Assembly: GCA_021323695.1 (NCBI GenBank)
Contig: JAJPKN010000014.1
Span: 1 to 64,000 of the forward strand
Source of the DNA: Actinomycetota bacterium
Lineage (GTDB): Bacteria; Actinomycetota; Acidimicrobiia; Acidimicrobiales; Palsa-688
Reading direction: 5' to 3'
DNA: 64,000 nt
The translations under genes were made by a program, and so were the position numbers. The notes beneath the pieces are model-generated. The model was given only the letters and a program-made list of their open reading frames with translations. It had not been told where the DNA came from and did not search any database. Each line of letters opens with the position of its first letter. Position 1 is the stretch's first letter. Shown piece by piece: positions 8,761 to 17,082 of this stretch.

Positions 8761-10256
8761 ACTCGCGCGTCCGGGCGGTGGGTGCCGGCGTGGCACTGCT
8801 GTTCGTGGCCTTGTTCGCCCAGCTCAACTACCTCCAGGTGTTCCACGCCCAGGCGCTGGACCACAACCCTCTCAACACCAGGTACGTAGTCGAGGAGTTC
8901 GAGCAGCCCCGGGGCGCGATCATTTCGGCCGACGGCGCCACCTTGGCGCAATCGGTGCCTAGCAAGGACCAGTACAAGTACCAACGCGTCTACCCCCTGG
9001 GTGCATTGTTCGGGCAGGTCACGGGGTACTTCTCCTTCACCTACGGCACCGACGGCCTCGAGGACGAGTACAACTCCCTGTTGACCAAGTCCAGCACCCC
9101 GCTGCAGGTGCCCACCGACCTGTCCCAGTTGAAACAGTTCTTCACGACCCAGCCAGCCGATGACGACCTCCACATCACCATGCTCGCCAGCCTCCAGCGC
9201 CTGGCCGCCACCCAGTTGGCCGGGCGGCCCGGGGCAGTGGTCGCCTTGCAGCCGAAGACGGGGGCAGTGCTGGCTATGTACTCGAACCCCTCCTACGACC
9301 CCAACGCCTTGGCCAGCCACGACCAGGCCAAGGTGGAAGCGGCCTGGCAGCAGCTGCAAAAAGCCCCGGGCCAGCCGTTGGTGGCGGCGGCATACCGGCA
9401 GCGCTTTTTCCCCGGCTCGACCTTCAAGATCGTGACGGCGGCAGCTGTGCTCGACCACCGCCCCCGCCTGGCCACCAAGTACTTCCCCTACTCGTCCGGC
9501 TTCACCCTGCCGGGGACGGCCGGCCAGGTCCTGCACAACTTCGCCGGTGAGGCTTGCGGCGGTGAGATGCTGCAGCTTTTCACGGTTTCCTGTGACACAG
9601 GCTTTGCCCAGCTCGGCTTGGGGGTGGGCGCGGCCAACCTGGCCAACGAAGCGCTGCACTTCGGCTGGGACCAGACGCCACCGCTGGACCTGCCTGGCGT
9701 GGCCCAGTCGTACTTCCCGCCCGCCGCCTCGTTCCGCTACGACCAAGCCGCCTTGGCCAAGTCAGCCATCGGGCAGGAAAGCGTGCAGGCAACACCGCTC
9801 ACGATGGCCCTGGACGCGGCCGCCATCGCCGACGGTGGGGTCATCATGGCCCCCCACCTGATGGCCAGCGTGACCAGCTCCCAGGGCCAGGTGGTCGCCC
9901 GTTACCGGCCCAAGGTATGGCTGAGGGCCACCACCCCGGCCACCGCCGCCCAGATGACCAAGCTGATGCTCTCGGTCGTGGACAGCCCGGACGGCACAGG
10001 GGTGGCCGCTCGCATCCCGGGCATCCAGGTGGCAGGCAAGACGGGGACGGCGCAGACGGGTGGACCCGACATCGAGACCTGGTTCGTGGCCTTCGCCCCG
10101 GTCCCCGACCCCCAGATAGCCGTCGCCGTGCTGGTGGAGGACCAACCCCCGGCCAACCAGTACCAAGGAGGGACCATCGCCGCGCCTATCGCCAAAGCCG
10201 TCATCGAACAGTACCTGTTGGGGCGCGCCAGCACCGGCGCGGCCCACCGGTCCTAG
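8757..10256 (+). CDS. pbpA: class B penicillin-binding protein PbpA
   Basis: About 499 residues: an N-terminal signal-anchor (AVGAGVALLFVALFAQLNYLQ), a small dimerisation region, and a C-terminal transpeptidase with the acyl-Ser motif STFK, the second motif as SCD (Asp rather than the frequent Asn) and KTGTAQ. It cross-links peptidoglycan with the SEDS protein encoded just upstream. ATG 8757 overlaps the rodA stop (ATGA); an in-frame GTG at 8748 is the alternative, with GGTGAGGA just ahead of it. pknB follows after 3 nt. Confidence 0.92.
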   Translation: MNSRVRAVGAGVALLFVALFAQLNYLQVFHAQALDHNPLNTRYVVEEFEQPRGAIISADGATLAQSVPSKDQYKYQRVYPLGALFGQVTGYFSFTYGTDGLEDEYNSLLTKSSTPLQVPTDLSQLKQFFTTQPADDDLHITMLASLQRLAATQLAGRPGAVVALQPKTGAVLAMYSNPSYDPNALASHDQAKVEAAWQQLQKAPGQPLVAAAYRQRFFPGSTFKIVTAAAVLDHRPRLATKYFPYSSGFTLPGTAGQVLHNFAGEACGGEMLQLFTVSCDTGFAQLGLGVGAANLANEALHFGWDQTPPLDLPGVAQSYFPPAASFRYDQAALAKSAIGQESVQATPLTMALDAAAIADGGVIMAPHLMASVTSSQGQVVARYRPKVWLRATTPATAAQMTKLMLSVVDSPDGTGVAARIPGIQVAGKTGTAQTGGPDIETWFVAFAPVPDPQIAVAVLVEDQPPANQYQGGTIAAPIAKAVIEQYLLGRASTGAAHRS

Positions 10257-10259
10257 GCT

Positions 10260-12419
10260 GTGGCCGACATGTCGGCACCGGAGGTCTTCAGCAACCGCTA
10301 CGAGCTGGTCCGCCACATAGCCCGCGGCGGGATGGCCCAGGTCTACCTGGCCCAGGACCTCCTCCTGGACAGGCCGGTCGCGATCAAGGTCCTCTTCCCC
10401 GAGCTTTCCTCCGACCCGTCGTTCGTCGAGCGCTTCAAGCGAGAAGCCCAGGCGGCGGCCAACCTGTCCCATGCCAACATCGTCTCGATCTACGACTGGG
10501 GCCAAGGTGAGCACACCTACTTCATCGTGATGGAGTACGTGGACGGCCAGACCCTCTCCGCGCTCATCCGCCAAGGCTCGCTCACCCTGCGCAGGGCCGC
10601 GGCCATAGGGGCGGACATAGCCAACGCATTGGACTTCGCCCACCGCCGAGGGGTGGTGCACCGGGACGTGAAACCGGGCAACGTGCTCATCGACCGCCAC
10701 GGCCAAGTAAAGGTCGCCGACTTCGGTATCGCCCGGGCAGTCCACAACGCCAGCGAGGGCCTCACCCAGACCGGGGCGGTGATGGGCACCGCCACCTACT
10801 TCTCCCCCGAGCAGGCCCAAGGACGCCCGGTCGATGCCCGCAGCGACGTCTACTCCTTGGGGGTCGTGCTCTACGAGATGGCTACCGGCCGGCCACCTTT
10901 CAGCGGGGACAGCCCGGTGGCGATCGCCTACAAGCACGTGCGCGAGCCCGCTCCCCTGCCGTCCAGCATCAACCCGTCGGTGCCAGCTGATTTCGAGGCC
11001 ATCGTGATGACGGCCATGGCCAAGGACCCGAGGGACCGCTACCAAAGCGCCGCCGAACTGCGGGACGACCTGGCCCGGTTCCAGCATGGCCAGCCCGTCG
11101 TCGCTGCGCCGGGGGCCGCGGGGGCCACCCGGGTGGTGAGCGGCCCCCCGCGCCGGCCCTACGAACCGGCGTACACCCAGAGCCAGACGAGCGTCTTCGA
11201 CGAGCTGGAGGCCGGCTACGAGGAGGCCTACCCACCCAGCCGGCGCTCCCGGGCCGGGTGGTGGGCGGCACTGTTCGCCGTGCTGCTGGTGGTGCTGGGT
11301 GCCCTCGTGTTCTTCATCGGCCGCAATGCGGGCTGGTGGGGCACGCCGGCCCAGGTGCAAGTCCCCACCCTCAAGGGCTACACCGTGGGCCAAGCCGAGC
11401 GCGTGCTCAGGCAGGCGGGCTTCCAGGGCAAGGTCACGGTCCAAGACGGCCCCAGCGTGTTGGTGCCCAGCGGCCAGGTCATCAGCACTTCGCCTCCCGC
11501 AGGGGCCATGGTCGCCCCAGGCGCCAAGGTGGTGCTCCACGTGAGCGACGGCGCGCCCCTGGCCGCCCTGCCCGACCTGACGGGCAAGTCCTGCGGTACC
11601 GCCGAGAGCACCCTCAAAGTGCAGGGCTTCAACTACAAGTCCGTGCCGCAGAACTCCAACAAGGTCGCCGCAGGGCTGGTCATCTCGACCAACCCGCCCG
11701 CCGGCCGCCGCTACGCCCAGGGCAGCACGGTGACCATCTACTGCTCCGCGGGCGTCGCCACCACCGTGGTGCCCCAGCTACAGGGCATGAACGAAGCCTT
11801 GGCCGGTGCTACTCTCCAGGCCCACCACCTGAAGGTGGGGGGCGTCCACCAGGTGCCCAGCGCCACGGTCAAGGCCGGGCTGGTGGCCTGGACCTCACCC
11901 CAGGCGGGCAACCAGGTGGCCTGGGGCACCGCCGTCACCCTCTATGTCTCGGGCGGCCAACAGGTGACCACCGTCCCCCCCGACCTGGTGGGCGAGACCC
12001 TCCAGCAGGCGCAGGTCGAGCTGGCCAAGGTCAACCTGAGCCCGGCCGTCACGTTCGTGCCGGTGAACAACCCGGCTCGGGACGGCCACGTGCTGCGCAC
12101 TGAGCCGTCCCCTGGCTCTCCCATCCGGCAGGGCTCTTCGGTGACCCTGTACGTGGGCCAGTACACCGGGCCGGCCACCACGGCCACCACGGCCCCCGCG
12201 ACGACAGCCACCACGGCCCCGGCCACGACGGCCCCCGCGACGACAGCCACCACGGCCCCCGTCACCACGGCCCCCGTCACGACGGCCCCGGCCACGACGG
12301 CCCCCGCGACGACAGCCACCACGGCCCCCGCGACGACAGCCACCACGGCCAGCCCGTCGACAAGCACGCCAGCGGCCACGACCGCCCCCACCCCGCCGCC
12401 GCCCCACGGGCAGGGCTGA
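10260..12419 (+). CDS. pknB: PASTA-domain Ser/Thr protein kinase PknB
   Basis: A 719-residue transmembrane kinase. The kinase domain (about 14-280) has ATP-binding K43, catalytic HRD Asp136 and DFG Asp154, so it should be active. One membrane helix (WWAALFAVLLVVLGALVFFIG) leads to four extracellular PASTA repeats that bind muropeptides or lipid II. Unusually, the chain ends in a long Thr/Ala/Pro-rich low-complexity tail. It controls cell-wall synthesis and division by phosphorylating FHA proteins and MurJ-associated factors. The start is GTG 10260, 3 nt after pbpA. Confidence 0.96.
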   Translation: MADMSAPEVFSNRYELVRHIARGGMAQVYLAQDLLLDRPVAIKVLFPELSSDPSFVERFKREAQAAANLSHANIVSIYDWGQGEHTYFIVMEYVDGQTLSALIRQGSLTLRRAAAIGADIANALDFAHRRGVVHRDVKPGNVLIDRHGQVKVADFGIARAVHNASEGLTQTGAVMGTATYFSPEQAQGRPVDARSDVYSLGVVLYEMATGRPPFSGDSPVAIAYKHVREPAPLPSSINPSVPADFEAIVMTAMAKDPRDRYQSAAELRDDLARFQHGQPVVAAPGAAGATRVVSGPPRRPYEPAYTQSQTSVFDELEAGYEEAYPPSRRSRAGWWAALFAVLLVVLGALVFFIGRNAGWWGTPAQVQVPTLKGYTVGQAERVLRQAGFQGKVTVQDGPSVLVPSGQVISTSPPAGAMVAPGAKVVLHVSDGAPLAALPDLTGKSCGTAESTLKVQGFNYKSVPQNSNKVAAGLVISTNPPAGRRYAQGSTVTIYCSAGVATTVVPQLQGMNEALAGATLQAHHLKVGGVHQVPSATVKAGLVAWTSPQAGNQVAWGTAVTLYVSGGQQVTTVPPDLVGETLQQAQVELAKVNLSPAVTFVPVNNPARDGHVLRTEPSPGSPIRQGSSVTLYVGQYTGPATTATTAPATTATTAPATTAPATTATTAPVTTAPVTTAPATTAPATTATTAPATTATTASPSTSTPAATTAPTPPPPHGQG
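12172..12366 (+). repeat. degenerate Thr-Ala-Pro codon repeat in pknB
   Basis: Imperfect tandem copies of units such as ACGACAGCCACCACGGCC encode the (ATTAP/ATTTA)n tail of PknB. The repeat keeps the reading frame and is prone to length change. Such Thr/Pro-rich tails often span the cell wall or carry O-glycans; that role is inference here. Confidence 0.85.
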
Positions 12420-12545
12420 CCCCGACCGGCCGCTGGGACCCTGGCCGCGCCGTGCAAGCCACGCACGGGCCCGCCTCTGTTGTACGGGCCGGGGGCAACA
12501 AGCAGGCTTCTCGGTTGTGGCTGAGCCGGCTTGGCCAGTGCACGC

Positions 12546-13124
12546 TCAGCGGCAGAGCGACAGCCAGTTGGCGAGCAGCTGGTGGCCGGCTTGGGTTAGG
12601 ACGGCTTCGGGGTGGAACTGCACCCCGTCTAGGGGCCAGTGCTTGTGGCGGAGCCCCATGACCGTGCCGTCCTCGGCCCAGGCGGTGACTTCGAGCTCCG
12701 GGCCCAGGGAACCTCGTTCCACCACCAAGGAGTGGTAGCGGGTCGCGGTCAGAGGCTGCGGGAGGCCTTGGAAGATCCCCCGCCCGTCGTGCGAGACCGT
12801 CGAGGTCTTGCCGTGCAGGAGCTGTGGCGCCCGGACGACCTGGGCCCCAAAGGCACAGGCGATCGCCTGATGGCCCAGGCACACGCCCAGCACAGGGACC
12901 TTCCCGGCGAAGTTGGCCACCACGTCGAGGCTTATGCCAGCCTGCTCGGGCCGTCCCGGGCCCGGGGAGATGAGGATGCCGGCGGGCGCCAGCTGGGCGA
13001 CCTCCGCAACCCCTATGGCGTCGTTGCGGTGCACAACTGGCTCCGCCCCCAGCTGGCCGAGGTACTGGACCAGGTTGTACACGAACGAGTCGTAGTTGTC
13101 GACCACCAGCACCTTGACGCCCAC
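12546..13124 (-). CDS. class I glutamine amidotransferase, anthranilate/aminodeoxychorismate synthase component II
   Basis: A 192-residue class I GATase. It has the nucleophile Cys in GVCLGHQ near residue 80, the oxyanion segment [11 protein letters not shown], and the His-Glu dyad in FHPEAVLT. It supplies ammonia from glutamine to chorismate for tryptophan or folate synthesis. No component I gene is adjacent, so trpG and pabA cannot be separated; many actinobacteria carry this gene next to pknB, as here. It is convergent with pknB and 126 bp from it. Confidence 0.9.
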   Translation of the reverse strand: MGVKVLVVDNYDSFVYNLVQYLGQLGAEPVVHRNDAIGVAEVAQLAPAGILISPGPGRPEQAGISLDVVANFAGKVPVLGVCLGHQAIACAFGAQVVRAPQLLHGKTSTVSHDGRGIFQGLPQPLTATRYHSLVVERGSLGPELEVTAWAEDGTVMGLRHKHWPLDGVQFHPEAVLTQAGHQLLANWLSLCR

Positions 13125-13239
13125 AGGACAAGGTTACCGGGGCACAACTAGCTCGACGGCCCTGCTCAGTGGCCTCGGCACCGCACCCGCCACGGCGGCA
13201 GCAACTTCGCGATCAGGGCTCACGCTCATCAAGGCAGGC

Positions 13240-13572
13240 GAGATGCTCGCCAAGGACACCATCGGCGACGGGACGGAGCAGGCCCCCAACTGGGCCAGCA
13301 TGAGGGTGCTCAGGGACGGCCCTGGCGGCAGGGTGCTGCGCGCCTCGCTCGCCATCTACGTCGACTTGGCCGGGCGGGCGGTGCTCACCGAGGTGGCCAT
13401 CCCTGACGAGGTACTGCGCCTGGCCAGCACGAACCCCCAAGGACGTCCGCCAGCGCCAGGCTGGGTACCTGTGGCTGTCACTCAGACTGGATTGCCTACG
13501 GGCATGGACAGGACCGCATTGTCTATGAACGTGGACGTATATATTGTGTCCACGAACGACGACAACCGGTGA
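13240..13572 (+). CDS. hypothetical protein, unknown function
   Basis: I do not recognise this protein. The + frame from about 13150 to 13440 has very high GC at third codon positions, as expected for a real gene in this genome. From ATG 13240 it encodes about 110 residues, soluble, with a mid-segment VLRASLAIYVDLAGRAVLTEVAIPDEVLRL. AAGG lies 8 nt before the ATG. Coding-like composition extends upstream of this start, so it may be the 3' part of a longer, truncated gene. The last 40 codons are less GC-rich and contain the hip promoter/operator. Confidence 0.5.
   Translation, partial: EMLAKDTIGDGTEQAPNWASMRVLRDGPGGRVLRASLAIYVDLAGRAVLTEVAIPDEVLRLASTNPQGRPPAPGWVPVAVTQTGLPTGMDRTALSMNVDVYIVSTNDDNR
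13530..13554 (+). promoter_or_regulatory. putative hipBA operator/promoter
   Basis: A perfect 7-bp inverted repeat, CGTGGAC (13530-13536) and GTCCACG (13548-13554), with an AT-rich 11-bp centre that contains a TATATT -10-like element (13540-13545). TTGTCT at 13519-13524 could be a -35 box (15-bp spacer). It lies 14 bp before the HTH gene, which is where an autorepressor of the HipB type would bind. Confidence 0.6.
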
Positions 13573-13853
13573 GGTGGCTTGTGCAGGTGGTACCGGATTG
13601 GGTGCGACTGGGCCAGGTCGTGCGCGACGCTAGGCGGGAGCGGGCCTGGAGCCAGGCCGTCCTTGCCGGTCGCGCCGAAGTGTCGCGCGCGTGGCTGGCC
13701 AAGATGGAATCCGGCCATCGCCGCGCCGAGGTCGAGCAGGTTTTCCGAGTGCTCCATGCGCTCGGCCTGGCGATTTACGTGGGCGAGCGCCGACAGCCGG
13801 CCGGTGAGGCCGCAGTATTGGAGGCACTGGCTGCACAAGGGCGACGGCAGTGA
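13569..13853 (+). CDS. hipB: HipB-like XRE-family antitoxin/regulator
   Basis: Up to 94 residues forming a single Cro/C1-type helix-turn-helix (RLGQVVRDARRERAWSQAVLAGRAEVSRAWLAKMESGHRRAEVEQVFRVL, split here only by the domain's helices). It precedes hipA and overlaps it by 4 nt (GTGA), the classical antitoxin-first layout. Antitoxin binding neutralises the kinase and represses the operon. The GTG start could be 13569, 13581 or 13587; GAGGTGG at 13571-13577 favours the last two. Confidence 0.8.
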   Translation: MRWLVQVVPDWVRLGQVVRDARRERAWSQAVLAGRAEVSRAWLAKMESGHRRAEVEQVFRVLHALGLAIYVGERRQPAGEAAVLEALAAQGRRQ

Positions 13854-15229
13854 GCGGCACGCTACTTGTTGTCCTGTACGGCTCGGTGGCTGGGAAGCTA
13901 ACGAGACCGTCGTCGCTGGCCGCTCCTTCGTTCACCTACTCGACCGAGTACTTGGCGTCCAGCACGGTCCCGTTGAGCGTCCGGATGCCACTGCGCGAAG
14001 CTCCCTACGACGCCACCCGCGTCCTCCCCTTCCTAGAAGGCATCCTGCCTGAGAACCCCCAAACGCGCCGGCATTGGGCCTCGGTACTGGGGGTCGAGAG
14101 CGACGACCCGTTCTCGCTGCTGTCGAAGATGGGCTGGGACTGCCCAGGGGCCGTCCAGTTCTGCGAGCCGGACGAGCTCGACGAGATGCTGAGCAGGGAT
14201 GCTGAGGTCATCCCAGTAGGGGAGAGCGACATAGCCGGACGCCTTCGAGCGCTGCGCAACGACGACGCCTCATGGGCCTTCCCCGATGAACGCTGGTCCC
14301 TCGGAGGACAACAAGGCAAGTTCGCCCTCGTCAAGGTCGGGGATGGCTGGGGCTGGGCGCACGGCTCAGCACCCACGACCCACATCGTGAAGGCCGGCAT
14401 CGGGCGGCTGAACCATCAGGCCCTGGTCGAGCATGTCACCATGAGGGCCGCCGCGGCAGTGGGCGTGCGCACGGCAACTACCGAGTACCGCCTGTTCGAG
14501 GACCAGCCCGCTTTGATAGTGGCCCGTTACGACCGTGTCGTCGGCCCGAGCGGGGCCCTACGCGTCCACCAAGAGGACTTCTGCTCCGCTACGGGCCGGC
14601 TCCCCACACGTAAGTACGAGGTGAGCGGCGGGCCCACCATGAGCGACATGATGCGGCTCATCTCGGCGTTCTCCAGCGACCCCCGTGCGGATGCCTGGGC
14701 ATTGTTGGACTTCGCGGCGGTGAACTACATCGCTGGCGCGCCTGACGGCCATTCCAAGAACCTCTCGCTGCTGTTGCTCCCAGGCCGGACGACCATCGCG
14801 CCCGTCTACGACCTCGCGTCGGGGCTGCCGTACGACTTCGGTGGGGTCAGGACGGTCGCCCTAGCCATAGGCGGGCGACGCAAATTGGGCGAAGTCATGC
14901 GAAAGAACTGGGACCGCGCGGCCAGGGCCCTGGGGCTAGCACCCGAGGCGGTGGGCGCCCGGGTGTCGCAGATGGCACGAGACTTCCCCGACGCCTACGC
15001 CTCGGCCCTCTCAGAGGTGGGAGCGACAGGGGCACAAGACATCAAAGCTCGCAGCCTCGACAGGGTTGCTCGTCACTGTCACCAGGTCCTCCGGCAACTG
15101 TCGGCCGGGAGCAGCACAGTCGCAGAGGGCAGCACCCCCGGCACCGTGTCGCGGGCGCGAGGCAAGGCCACCGCAAAAAGCACGCCCGGGTCGGTGAACC
15201 TCCCCGCCCTTACGGACGGGGCTTCGTAA
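13850..15229 (+). CDS. hipA: HipA-family serine/threonine kinase toxin
   Basis: A 459-residue HipA-type kinase. The N-terminal subdomain (LYGSVAGKLTR through VLPFLEGILPENP) is followed by the kinase core with the Ser-containing P-loop-like SLGGQQGKFAL, the catalytic loop GAPDGHSKNLSLL (Asp as the base) and the metal-binding APVYDLASGLPY. HipA toxins phosphorylate glutamyl-tRNA synthetase or other targets and induce dormancy. All key residues appear intact, so the toxin is probably active. The C-terminal 40 residues run into the transposase scar and may not be native. Confidence 0.87.
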   Translation: MSGTLLVVLYGSVAGKLTRPSSLAAPSFTYSTEYLASSTVPLSVRMPLREAPYDATRVLPFLEGILPENPQTRRHWASVLGVESDDPFSLLSKMGWDCPGAVQFCEPDELDEMLSRDAEVIPVGESDIAGRLRALRNDDASWAFPDERWSLGGQQGKFALVKVGDGWGWAHGSAPTTHIVKAGIGRLNHQALVEHVTMRAAAAVGVRTATTEYRLFEDQPALIVARYDRVVGPSGALRVHQEDFCSATGRLPTRKYEVSGGPTMSDMMRLISAFSSDPRADAWALLDFAAVNYIAGAPDGHSKNLSLLLLPGRTTIAPVYDLASGLPYDFGGVRTVALAIGGRRKLGEVMRKNWDRAARALGLAPEAVGARVSQMARDFPDAYASALSEVGATGAQDIKARSLDRVARHCHQVLRQLSAGSSTVAEGSTPGTVSRARGKATAKSTPGSVNLPALTDGAS

Positions 15230-15480
15230 GTCCTGTCGTGAAGTTTGGGGTTGCCCGAGCGGTCGAGGACCGCTGAGGCGTTGAAGCCATGGTTCATGTC
15301 GATGCCAAGCACCCGGAGGTCCCCGTCTGCTAGGAGCGTGGCCAGGGTAGGCACCTCGGGTGGGTTGACGCGGGTGAAGCTCGCGTCCAGGTAGACCCTG
15401 GCGTTGGCCCCGAAGACGACGTCGTAGGCGACCGCACGGCTCGCTGTAACCTCGGACGGGCCCGCACCCCGAGTGGCCAA
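15230..15480 (-). pseudogene. remnant of IS605-family OrfB/TnpB-type protein
   Basis: A minus-strand fragment with the segments AVAYDVVFGANARVYLDASF and LRVLGIDMNHGFNASAVLDRSGNP. These match the middle of actinobacterial IS605-type OrfB/TnpB proteins, including the first RuvC catalytic Asp (GIDMN). The N-terminal part and the rest of the nuclease are missing, and the frame continues into antisense of hipA. It is a decayed insertion beside the hip module, consistent with acquisition of this segment by transfer. Confidence 0.7.
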
Positions 15481-15523
15481 GGCCCTGACCCAGGGGGCCG
15501 GGGCCGTGGGGTGGCAAGCATCA

Positions 15524-15529
15524 CATAAT
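15524..15529 (+). promoter_or_regulatory. -10 element of a possibly leaderless crgA promoter
   Basis: CATAAT at 15524-15529 is a 5/6 match to TATAAT and lies 9 bp before the crgA ATG. Transcription would begin at or within a few bases of the start codon, and no Shine-Dalgarno sequence is present. The -35 region is not recognisable. Confidence 0.45.
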
Positions 15530-15538
15530 GTCTAGGGT

Positions 15539-15838
15539 ATGCCCCGACGCACCAAGGAAGCTCCCGGGAGGGTCACGCCCAGTGGGGGGCGCAAACCGGC
15601 CACCCATGGCCAGGCCGCCCCGGTCGTGAGCGGCCGCTACACGGCCCCGCTGCCTTACGACTACAAGCACAGCCACTGGCTCGTGCCGGCGTTCATGCTG
15701 GCCTTCTTCTCGCTGGGCCTCTTGATGATCGTCCTCAACTACATCTCCCTGCTGCCGGCGGCACCCAGCAACTGGTACCTCCTTGGTGGCTTGGGCTTGA
15801 TCGTGCTGGGGTTCATCGTCTCCACCCAGTACCGCTGA
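15539..15838 (+). CDS. crgA: cell division protein CrgA
   Basis: A 99-residue protein with a basic N-terminus (MPRRTKEAPGR), and two membrane helices (about 49-73, WLVPAFMLAFFSLGLLMIVL; and 78-97, WYLLGGLGLIVLGFIVSTQ). This is the CrgA/YtkI family of actinobacterial division inhibitors, which recruit PBPs and FtsI to the septum. Its place near the pknB cluster and the amidotransferase gene matches other actinobacteria, except that the hip module intervenes here. Confidence 0.92.
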   Translation: MPRRTKEAPGRVTPSGGRKPATHGQAAPVVSGRYTAPLPYDYKHSHWLVPAFMLAFFSLGLLMIVLNYISLLPAAPSNWYLLGGLGLIVLGFIVSTQYR

Positions 15839-15886
15839 GCTGGCTGGCCCGCCCGTCACTCTCGGCCGGGCCTGCGGCCCGCGCCC

Positions 15887-16993
15887 TCAAGCCCCACCGG
15901 CGCTGCCCACTTCCCCTTCTGCCTCGTCCCCGCCGGCTGGCTCTGGCCCTGTGACGGCTCCTGGGGGCGGGCCCGGCTCGGGGGCCGCCGGTGCCCCGGC
16001 ACCTTGCCCCGTGGCCGCGCTCGGTGCGTACGGCTGGGTCGACAGGTCGCCCGGTAGCTGCTCGGGCGTCTCGGCCGACCAGGCCACCCCCTCGCGGCGC
16101 CACCTCTCCAGTACCCGGAGCCGCAGGTGGTTAGCCACTCGGAAATGATGGCCAGGCGCGGTGGCGGCCATGAGCCGCAAGGTCACATCGCTGGCGCTCG
16201 CGCTGAGCACGCCAACGAACACCGGCCGGCTCGCCAGCTCGGCGGACCACTCGGGGCTCGCTGCCATCTGGCGGCCCTCGTCCTCAGCCAGCCGGCCCGC
16301 CAAGGCCAGGTCGGTGCCGGCAGGCACCTGCAGGTCGACCACGGCCTGGCTCGTTCCCTCCGAGTGGTTGCCCACGGTCCTGATGTCACCGTTGGGCACG
16401 TACCACACGACGCCGTCCAGGCCCCGTAGCCGGGTCACCCGCAGGGTCAGCCCTTCGACCGTGGCCGTGAGGTCCCCCAGCTCTATGGTGTCACCCACTC
16501 CGTACTGGTCCTCGGCGATGATGAGAAGGCCAGACAGGAAGTCCTTGACCAGGGTCTGGGCACCGAAGCCGAGCGCCGCGCCCACGATCGTGGCGGTGGC
16601 GACGAACGGTGCCAGGTGCAGGTCGAGCTGGGCCAGCACCATCAACAAGGCCGTGACCCAGATGACCGTGCGGAACACCGCGTCGAACACGCCAGCCAGG
16701 GTGCGGGCCCGGTCCGAGCCCCGCGGGGTGGCCCGCACGAGCGGCGGGACCAAGCGCAGCGAACCTACGATGCGCGCCGACAGGCGGCGTTCCATGCGCG
16801 ACAGCACCCAGGCCCCTATCAGGACGGCCACCACCACCAAGGGCTCGGTCACGAGCAACCCCACCGTATGGGCCAGGCCGCGGCCGACCCCGAACCACGT
16901 GAGCACGTGGTAGACGACCCCTCGGTCGGCGGCTGCCGCCGAGGCGGGAGCACTTGGTGCCGGCGCACCGGCAAAGGCCACTGAGTACCTCAT
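15887..16993 (-). CDS. MscS-family small-conductance mechanosensitive channel
   Basis: A 368-residue protein with three to four N-terminal membrane helices, then the MscS pore and beta domains (ALGFGAQTLVKDFLSGLLIIAEDQYGVGDTI and VWYVPNGDIRTVGNHS). The C-terminal 50 residues are Pro/Ala/Gly-rich and probably disordered. It releases solutes on hypo-osmotic shock. Both ends abut unrelated genes; the stop is convergent with crgA. Confidence 0.92.
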   Translation of the reverse strand: MRYSVAFAGAPAPSAPASAAAADRGVVYHVLTWFGVGRGLAHTVGLLVTEPLVVVAVLIGAWVLSRMERRLSARIVGSLRLVPPLVRATPRGSDRARTLAGVFDAVFRTVIWVTALLMVLAQLDLHLAPFVATATIVGAALGFGAQTLVKDFLSGLLIIAEDQYGVGDTIELGDLTATVEGLTLRVTRLRGLDGVVWYVPNGDIRTVGNHSEGTSQAVVDLQVPAGTDLALAGRLAEDEGRQMAASPEWSAELASRPVFVGVLSASASDVTLRLMAATAPGHHFRVANHLRLRVLERWRREGVAWSAETPEQLPGDLSTQPYAPSAATGQGAGAPAAPEPGPPPGAVTGPEPAGGDEAEGEVGSAGGA

Positions 16994-17082
16994 CGACCTC
17001 GGTCGCTAGTCCTCGGTGGAGGGACCGGGCGCACTGGAGAGCCCTAGCCGGGCGGGCCGGAGCAGTTAGCTCTCGGCGATGC

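Noticed and set aside
9762-11540. A 592-codon open frame on the minus strand across pbpA and pknB
   Set aside because: It is antisense to two intact genes with full catalytic motifs and has no recognisable domain. Long antisense frames are expected at this GC content.
12172-12366. Possible CRISPR-like or minisatellite array
   Set aside because: The repeats are in frame within pknB, have no spacers, and encode a Thr/Ala/Pro tail. No cas genes or spacer-repeat pattern occur anywhere in the window.
13134-13440. Small minus-strand frames between the amidotransferase gene and hipB
   Set aside because: Third-position GC bias clearly favours the + strand frame here, and the minus-strand translations show no domain.
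16894-16911. ACCACGTG-AG-CACGTGGT inverted repeat as an operator or parS-like site
   Set aside because: It is inside the coding region of the MscS-family gene near its N-terminus and lacks the GTT/AAC arms of parS. It may be chance.
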